NCBI GenBank assembly: GCA_004145215.1 | Contig: SEAL01000013.1 | Span: 1 to 40,017 of the forward strand | Length of the DNA stretch: 40,017 bases | Source: Chloroflexota bacterium | GTDB lineage: Bacteria; Patescibacteriota; Saccharimonadia; Saccharimonadales; Saccharimonadaceae | Direction: 5' to 3' | Shown: piece after piece, positions 34,794-40,017 of the stretch | Layout of the letters: every line of letters begins with the position of its first letter | How positions within the stretch are numbered: the first letter of the stretch is position 1 | Position numbers and translations under genes: made by a program | Notes under the pieces: model-generated | The model's input: only the letters and a program-made list of their open reading frames with translations | The model's database searches: none | What the model was told of the DNA's origin: nothing

Positions 34794-35117
34794 ATGAATG
34801 GAACAAAGCAAGAAATCGGCTGTATCAAAGCGGCGGCAGAAATACTGGGTGACAAATGGACACCGCAGCTGCTGCGTTTTTTCTTGAACGAAGAATCAGT
34901 GCGTTTTTGCCAGATTCAAGATTTGGTCGGGGGGATCAATCCGCGCACACTATCTGCTCGACTAGCCCAGTTAGAGGAAAACGGTATCATAACAAAGACG
35001 CCTACCGTCGTTGCGAGCCGTTGCGAATATCAGTTGACAGAAAAAGGACGTGACCTATTGCCAGTCCTTCGATCAATGCAACGGTGGAGCAACAAATACG
35101 CTCCCATCGCCGTTTAA
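34794..35117 (+). CDS. HxlR-family winged-helix regulator
   Basis: 107 aa from the Met at 34794. 'GCIKAAAEILGDKWTPQLLRFF' is the HxlR start with the redox-type Cys near residue 10, then the recognition helix region 'GGINPRTLSARLAQLEENGII' and the wing 'YQLTEKGRDLLPVL'. TATAGT lies 9 nt upstream, near-leaderless. The track's extra 11 residues would overlap the promoter. Likely senses oxidants or aldehydes. Confidence 0.85.
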   Translation: MNGTKQEIGCIKAAAEILGDKWTPQLLRFFLNEESVRFCQIQDLVGGINPRTLSARLAQLEENGIITKTPTVVASRCEYQLTEKGRDLLPVLRSMQRWSNKYAPIAV

Positions 35118-35175
35118 CAAGTCTGTGAGATAAATTACAGCACACTATCAGTTTTTTAATGTAGTATAGGTAAAT

Positions 35176-35853
35176 ATGAGAATATTAGTAGTAGAGGATG
35201 AACATAAGATCGCACGTGCGCTTGGAAGAGCGTTAGAGCAAGAGAGCTATGCGGTTGACGTCGTATACGATGGAGACGAAGGTTTTGCCATGGCGACTAC
35301 TGAACCCTACGACTTGGCTATTATCGATCGAATGATTCCTGGCGACTACGACGGCATCGCAATTGTCAAAGCAATGCGCGAAAAAAAGATTCATACTCCT
35401 GTACTGCTGTTAACAGCACTTGGCACGACCGCAGACAAAACAAAGGGACTCGATAGCGGAGCTGACGATTACCTCGTTAAACCTTTCGCACTCGAAGAAC
35501 TTTTGGCTCGTGTTCGCGCACTCTTGCGACGTCCGACAGAACAACAGAGCGTTATCCTGAGCGCAGGTGATCTGGAGCTCGATACAACAACGTATCAAGT
35601 TACTCGTGAAGGTAAGGATATAAAATTGACGAGCAAAGAATTTGCATTGTTAGAATACCTACTGCGAAACCAAGGCCGCCCATTGTCTAAAGAAACAATC
35701 ATCTCTCATGTGTGGGACTACGACGCCGACATATTACTGAACACTGTTGAAGTGTATATTAAATACCTCCGCAGCAAAGTCGACCAACCGTTCAAAACAC
35801 AGTTGATCCAAACCGTTCGCGGATTTGGCTACAAAATCGACGCCCCTAAATAA
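35176..35853 (+). CDS. OmpR/PhoB-family response regulator
   Basis: 225 aa. Receiver: acidic pair 'VVEDEH', phospho-acceptor Asp51 in 'LAIIDRMIPGD', Lys102 in 'DYLVKPF'. Winged-helix C-terminus: 'LTSKEFALLEYLLRNQGRPLSKETII' and 'VEVYIKYLRSKVD..VRGFGYKI'. Weak SD-less start; a TATA-like box lies a few nt upstream. Partner kinase follows after 17 nt. Confidence 0.95.
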   Translation: MRILVVEDEHKIARALGRALEQESYAVDVVYDGDEGFAMATTEPYDLAIIDRMIPGDYDGIAIVKAMREKKIHTPVLLLTALGTTADKTKGLDSGADDYLVKPFALEELLARVRALLRRPTEQQSVILSAGDLELDTTTYQVTREGKDIKLTSKEFALLEYLLRNQGRPLSKETIISHVWDYDADILLNTVEVYIKYLRSKVDQPFKTQLIQTVRGFGYKIDAPK

Positions 35854-35870
35854 CGAAAAACTCATACACA

Positions 35871-36902
35871 ATGTTTAAATCTGCAACTTTACGGCTGACC
35901 GGTTGGTATCTACTGATACTACTCAGCATAAGCGTTATATTCAGTATTACGATTTATAATATTGTCACTAGTGAGGTGGGCGACCGCCTGAGGCAGCTAC
36001 AGGTACAGTACGAGCATCCAGATATGCAGTCACCAATCGAAGGGCTACAGCCGCGATATGATCGTTATTCCGATCTGAGAATTGCTCAACGCCAAGAAGC
36101 AGATAAGAACATTTTGTTCGCGCTTATCTATGTTAATTTCTTGATCCTGTTCGGTGGTGGCGCTATAAGCTATTGGCTAGCTAGGCGAACACTCCACGAT
36201 ATCGAGGTCGTCCACGAAGCACAGTCTCGGTTTACCAGCGACGCCAGTCACGAACTACGTACGCCACTCGCTGCGATGAAGGCAGAGCTAGAAGTCGCGC
36301 TACGCGACAAGAAAATATCCAAAGATGACATGCGAGAAATCCTAGAAAGCAACCTCGAAGAAGTTGAGAAACTCAGCCGTCTCTCGCAGATGTTATTGCA
36401 GCTATCGAAAACCGAGTATAGCAAGCTGGAAATGTCACAGGTATCGTTAAAAAACATCACCGACGAAGTCTCGCAGCGCCTGGACAAAAATGGTACACGT
36501 ATAAAAATAAACCACTCCACTCTGACAACTGACATTACTGCGAATCAGGCTAGTATCGAAGAATTAGTCATGATCTTAACAGATAACGCGATCAAATATA
36601 GTCCTGAAAAATCATTAATTACTATGACTTTATCGAAACGTGCCGGTAAAGCATGCTTTGAAATCACTAATACTGGCACAGGTATCAGCCCAGCCGATCT
36701 GCCACATATATTCGATCGTTTTTATCGTGCAGACTCATCGCGCACTGGCGGCCAAAAGTCTGGCTACGGATTAGGGCTGTCACTCGCCAAAAAAATTGTA
36801 GAAATACATCACGGTGAACTGAGCGCGTCTAGCGCACTCAACCACGCAACAACATTCACCGTATTGCTACCCGTTTTCAAGTCTAAAGAAGCTCGTTCAT
36901 AA
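35871..36902 (+). CDS. Sensor histidine kinase
   Basis: 343 aa. Two membrane helices (about 10-32 and 81-103) flank a short external loop of about 48 residues. HisKA phospho-site His127 in 'SDASHELRTPLAAMKAE', N-box 'LTDNAIKYSP', G1 'GTGISPADLPHIFDRFYR', G2 'GYGLGLSLAKKIVEIHHG'. No HAMP domain is visible. Pairs with the preceding regulator. Confidence 0.94.
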   Translation: MFKSATLRLTGWYLLILLSISVIFSITIYNIVTSEVGDRLRQLQVQYEHPDMQSPIEGLQPRYDRYSDLRIAQRQEADKNILFALIYVNFLILFGGGAISYWLARRTLHDIEVVHEAQSRFTSDASHELRTPLAAMKAELEVALRDKKISKDDMREILESNLEEVEKLSRLSQMLLQLSKTEYSKLEMSQVSLKNITDEVSQRLDKNGTRIKINHSTLTTDITANQASIEELVMILTDNAIKYSPEKSLITMTLSKRAGKACFEITNTGTGISPADLPHIFDRFYRADSSRTGGQKSGYGLGLSLAKKIVEIHHGELSASSALNHATTFTVLLPVFKSKEARS

Positions 36903-37291
36903 CCTTTCGCACGGACATCGCAGCCCAACCGTTCGGATCAAATTAAGACGAGAATACATGAACATAGCAGCATAGCCGAAGGCCATCCACTTGCTGCAGA
37001 AAATGTCGCAAAGACCACCTGGTTTGTTGATGAAACATATACAGACTTGGTGTATACGCATATGCAACAAGCAATAGCAAAATACACTACATATTATTTC
37101 TTTGATAACAGGGGTGGGTGGACATAACCACAACCGAAATCATTGTATTTTTGACCTGTGTGAAATATTTCATAGTTTTCTCAGAACAGTCGGGCATACT
37201 AGTGACAGTAACAAACAAAAGCTCAACGCAAACACCAGCCGGAGCAAGAAAAATGTTACAACAAAATTAGAAACTAACAGGAGGATTCATC
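36903..37291 (+). other. 389-nt intergenic region with an in-frame open extension and a small hairpin
   Basis: Directly after the kinase stop the same frame stays open for about 75 codons ('IHEHSSIAEGHPLAAENVAKTTWF..' to '..GGWT'), without a usual start codon. It could be decayed coding sequence. A GGGTGG-ACATAA-CCAC hairpin is near 37115-37132. Possible but weak promoters precede greA. Nothing else stands out. Confidence 0.4.
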
Positions 37292-37759
37292 ATGAACACC
37301 ACCGAAATTATTTATCTCAGCAAACAAGGTATGAAAGAACTAAAGAAGACCGTTTCAAATTTGGAACGAGACCAGAAAAAGACAATCGCAGACTTGCGCG
37401 AACTAGATAAAACTGACGGTCACGACGAACGATTCGCTCGCGTCGAAAAATTGGCACAATTAGAAGCCATCGAAAGCGAGCTGAAAGAGAAACAAGCATA
37501 TCTCGCATCAGCACACCTATTCCCACGCAAGCGTGATGCACTAAAGGTTGCTATCGGATCAGCTGTCGAACTAATCGACAAGAGTGGCAAGAAGGTACGC
37601 TACACGATCGTTGACAGCATCGAAGCTAATCCTAGTGATGGACGCATCAGCTTTAAAAGCCCTCTCGGTCAAAGCCTCCTTGGAAAAACAATCCAAGACA
37701 CTATCAATTGGGGCGCTGGCCTCAAAATGAATCAACTGCAGTTGGTGCATATTTCGTAG
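37292..37759 (+). CDS. greA: GreA/GreB-family transcript cleavage factor
   Basis: 155 aa. An N-terminal antiparallel coiled coil (about 8-72) and a C-terminal FKBP-like domain with 'GSAVELIDKSGKKVRYTIVD' and 'ISFKSPLGQSLLGKTIQD'. The usual tip sequence GDLSENAEY is replaced by 'KTDGHDERFARVE', which stays acidic but is not standard. Rescues backtracked RNA polymerase by inference. SD AGGAGG 7 nt upstream; terminator downstream. Confidence 0.9.
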   Translation: MNTTEIIYLSKQGMKELKKTVSNLERDQKKTIADLRELDKTDGHDERFARVEKLAQLEAIESELKEKQAYLASAHLFPRKRDALKVAIGSAVELIDKSGKKVRYTIVDSIEANPSDGRISFKSPLGQSLLGKTIQDTINWGAGLKMNQLQLVHIS

Positions 37760-37807
37760 GCACCAACCTCTGAGGCAGTGTCGGTACCCCTCCGACTCTC
37801 ATTGCTG

Positions 37808-37842
37808 AAACCCCGCTCATGCCCACCCAGAGCGGGGTTTTT
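37808..37842 (+). terminator. Intrinsic terminator after greA
   Basis: AAACCCCGCTC / GAGCGGGGTTT with an 11-nt loop, then TT. Confidence 0.93.
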
Positions 37843-37866
37843 GATTGCCCTCAGATTTGCCGCGTC

Positions 37867-37875
37867 TGATATAAT
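37867..37875 (+). promoter_or_regulatory. Perfect extended -10, leaderless promoter of the ATPase gene
   Basis: TGA-TATAAT with 7 nt to the ATG at 37883, the cleanest example of the leaderless arrangement in the window. Confidence 0.72.
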
Positions 37876-37882
37876 AGCTCTA

Positions 37883-40017
37883 ATGCTTTATTACAAGAAA
37901 TCGACACACGCAACACTGGCCGACCTGAACGCCAACGAAACCGGATTATCAGGAACAGTTGCCGCCGAACGCCTACAAATGTACGGCCCTAACAGCATCA
38001 AAGTAAAGGGTGAGCCTTTGTGGAGAAAGCTAGTTGAACCGTTCGCAAATGTGTTCATGCTTGTACTGTTCTTGGCTGTTATTATCAGTATTCTACATGG
38101 CGACGTACTAGATGCAGTTATTGTCGGCGTCATTATGGCCGTCAGCGCAATTATCTATTACGTTCAGCGTTTTTCGACCGAACGTATTCTGCGGTCATTA
38201 CAGCAACATAGTGCCCAATCCGTAGAAGTACTGCGCGACGGAACTTTGACGATGGTTAGTATCGAGCAACTAGTCAAAGGTGACATCTTCATGTTGTCAG
38301 AAGGTGAAAAAGTGCCGGCAGATGCCCGCATTTTATCGTCAAACGGCGTACGAACTGATGAATCGCTTCTGACAGGCGAATCATTGCCAATTTCAAAACA
38401 GATCGAAGTATTGCATGGCGACAAGGAAATATACGAACAAACGAACATGCTATTCCAGGGTTCGTTTGTCGTATCTGGTGAAGTGAAGGCTGTTGTCACC
38501 CATACTGGAAATGATACGGAATTCGGGCAGCTAGCGGCACTGACAAGCGCCACTAACACCGAGAGCCCTGTACAGAAAAAAATCGATAAGTTGATTGGGC
38601 AGATCATCGCAGTTGTCGCTGCTATGGCGGTCGTCGCATTTGGACTCGCGATGCTACGTGGTATGGAAATCGCCGACACAATTAGATTCGTCATGGCACT
38701 ATCCGTCAGCGCCGTACCCGAAAGTCTACCGGTAGCCATATCTGTCATCCTAGTGCTCGGCATGCGCCGTATGGCTGCACGAAAGGCACTGGTTCGTAAC
38801 ATGCGCGCTATTGAAACAGTTGGGGCAATTACAACGATCGCAACCGACAAAACGGGGACGCTGACAAAGAATAAATTGACCCTTCAGGAAGTCTGGCAGC
38901 CTGCGGATTCTCGTCATCATATCGCCGAATACGTAGGTCGAACTGTCAATCAAGGGACGCACAAAACTCATGATCCATTAGACACAGCAATGGCCGACTA
39001 TGTGACTGCCGAGAAAATTCACCTCGCTGATATTAAAATGGTTGCTAGTCTGCCATTCGACCCAGCCGTCGTCATGAGCGGTAATATCTGGCATCACGGC
39101 GCAAATTATACATTAGACGTTAAAGGCGCGCCGGAACACATCCTGCACCAATCTGATTTGACGACCAACGAACATGAAACAGCAACTGCGGCATTACATC
39201 ACCTGACGTCGCAGGGTTATCGTGTTATCGCATTGGCAACCTCGACCATCAGCAAGCCAGTCGGCAGGTTCGAAGAACTACCCAAAAGTACACGCTTCGA
39301 ATTTGTCGGGTTCATCGCCGTTGCAGATGTGTTACGCCCAGAAGCCAAGAAAGCAATTGCAGCTGCCTTAAATGCTGGCGTTACCGTACGGATGATCACC
39401 GGAGACCACCAGGAGACCGCGTACCACATCGCAAAACAGCTGGGGATGGTCAGTAGCCGCGAGCAAGTATTTGATAGTCGAAAAATGAGTGTCATGAGCG
39501 ACGAAGAGTTAGACAAAGCGATCGCTGATGTTCGCGTATTCTCGCGTGTTATTCCCGAAAACAAATTTCGTATTCTAGAATTATTAAAGCGTCATAACAT
39601 TACTGCAATGACGGGAGACGGCGTTAACGACGTACCGGCACTCGCAAACGCCCATGTCGGCATTGCGATGGGTAGTGGGTCGCAAATCGCCAAAGATGCT
39701 GGTGACATTATCCTGCTTGATGATAATTTTAAATCAATAATCGACGCGATGCGAGAAGGCCGGACTATCGTAACAAATATCCGTCGAATGCTGTATTATT
39801 TGCTGGCGACGAACGCCGGTGAGGCACTGACAATGATGGGTGCATTGATCGTCGGACTACCGCTACCACTTGTGCCAGTTCAGGTGCTATGGATTAACCT
39901 CGTGACCGATACCTCGATGGTTATCCCGCTCGGACTAGAACCAGGCGAAAAGAACGCGATGTCACAAAAACCAAAGCGACCTAATGCTCCGATACTCAGT
40001 AAATTAATTATCACACG
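37883..40017 (+). CDS. P-type cation-transporting ATPase (P2/Ca2+-like), 3' end beyond window
   Basis: Missing from the ORF track because it runs off the window. 711 codons are visible. N-terminal 'TGLSGTVAAERLQMYGPNSI', actuator 'LLTGES' (near 163), a modified membrane motif 'VPESLP' (PEGLP in Ca2+ pumps), phosphorylation 'ATDKTGTLT' (Asp near 321), hinge 'MITGDH' and 'MTGDGVNDVPAL' (near 576). The last visible helices include 'VLWINLVTDT', typical of P2 pumps. It probably exports Ca2+ or another cation. Confidence 0.94.
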   Translation, partial: MLYYKKSTHATLADLNANETGLSGTVAAERLQMYGPNSIKVKGEPLWRKLVEPFANVFMLVLFLAVIISILHGDVLDAVIVGVIMAVSAIIYYVQRFSTERILRSLQQHSAQSVEVLRDGTLTMVSIEQLVKGDIFMLSEGEKVPADARILSSNGVRTDESLLTGESLPISKQIEVLHGDKEIYEQTNMLFQGSFVVSGEVKAVVTHTGNDTEFGQLAALTSATNTESPVQKKIDKLIGQIIAVVAAMAVVAFGLAMLRGMEIADTIRFVMALSVSAVPESLPVAISVILVLGMRRMAARKALVRNMRAIETVGAITTIATDKTGTLTKNKLTLQEVWQPADSRHHIAEYVGRTVNQGTHKTHDPLDTAMADYVTAEKIHLADIKMVASLPFDPAVVMSGNIWHHGANYTLDVKGAPEHILHQSDLTTNEHETATAALHHLTSQGYRVIALATSTISKPVGRFEELPKSTRFEFVGFIAVADVLRPEAKKAIAAALNAGVTVRMITGDHQETAYHIAKQLGMVSSREQVFDSRKMSVMSDEELDKAIADVRVFSRVIPENKFRILELLKRHNITAMTGDGVNDVPALANAHVGIAMGSGSQIAKDAGDIILLDDNFKSIIDAMREGRTIVTNIRRMLYYLLATNAGEALTMMGALIVGLPLPLVPVQVLWINLVTDTSMVIPLGLEPGEKNAMSQKPKRPNAPILSKLIIT

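Noticed and set aside
38164-38850. 228-aa minus-strand ORF
   Set aside because: Shadow of the P-type ATPase, which shows every family motif on the plus strand.

Overview
The window most likely comes from a Patescibacteria/CPR genome, and Candidatus Saccharibacteria (TM7) is the best guess. This is inferred from gene content and style; there is no rRNA to confirm it. Genes are compact, 3' ends often overlap, DnaX and RecR lack their usual zinc-binding cysteines, and many small uncharacterised proteins are present. UGA works as a normal stop (dnaX ends in TGA), which argues against the CPR lineages that recoded UGA. I see no tRNA, rRNA, CRISPR array, IS element or prophage.

Layout. 1-1.6 kb: rplK and rplA, each with its own terminator. 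1.6-7.0 kb: a membrane-anchored esterase, a candidate structured antisense-strand ncRNA, then a dTMP-supply block (thyA, folA, a truncated Nudix gene, a dCTP-deaminase frame without a start codon, tmk). 7.0-8.3 kb: an L10-leader attenuator with rplJ-rplL. 8.4-9.3 kb: a wrecked type IV pilin gene and a small conserved-looking protein. 9.4-17.2 kb: replication, repair and translation genes (dnaX-dnaB, a GT-C-like membrane protein, ybaB-recR, DHH phosphoesterase-cysS). 17.3-23.3 kb, mostly minus strand: AI-2E family permease, tgt, three tightly packed small ORFs, a DEDDh exonuclease/GIY-YIG fusion, and an aldo-keto reductase. 23.3-29.5 kb: a PAP2 phosphatase followed by an accessory stretch of small unknown genes, a possible HNH-like protein, PspC, a broken FKBP gene and a frameshifted TUDOR-like gene. 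29.6-40 kb: an ABC exporter, a GlcD-type flavoprotein, a membrane-anchored unknown, an HxlR regulator, a two-component system, a GreA-type factor and a P-type ATPase cut by the window end.

Two initiation styles coexist. Ribosomal proteins and several operons have ordinary Shine-Dalgarno sites. At least a dozen other genes have an extended -10 box (TGn followed by a TATAAT-like hexamer) only 6-9 nt before the start codon, which implies leaderless mRNAs. This pattern corrects several starts (folA, DHH phosphoesterase, pilin, HxlR) and predicts ORFs below the track cutoff.

The dTMP block is functionally coherent: dCTP deaminase feeds dUMP, ThyA methylates it, FolA regenerates tetrahydrofolate and Tmk phosphorylates dTMP. 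Four loci show internal deletion or frame loss (Nudix/dcd junction, pilin, FKBP, TUDOR-like gene), which means either active gene decay or consensus errors. Reads would decide.
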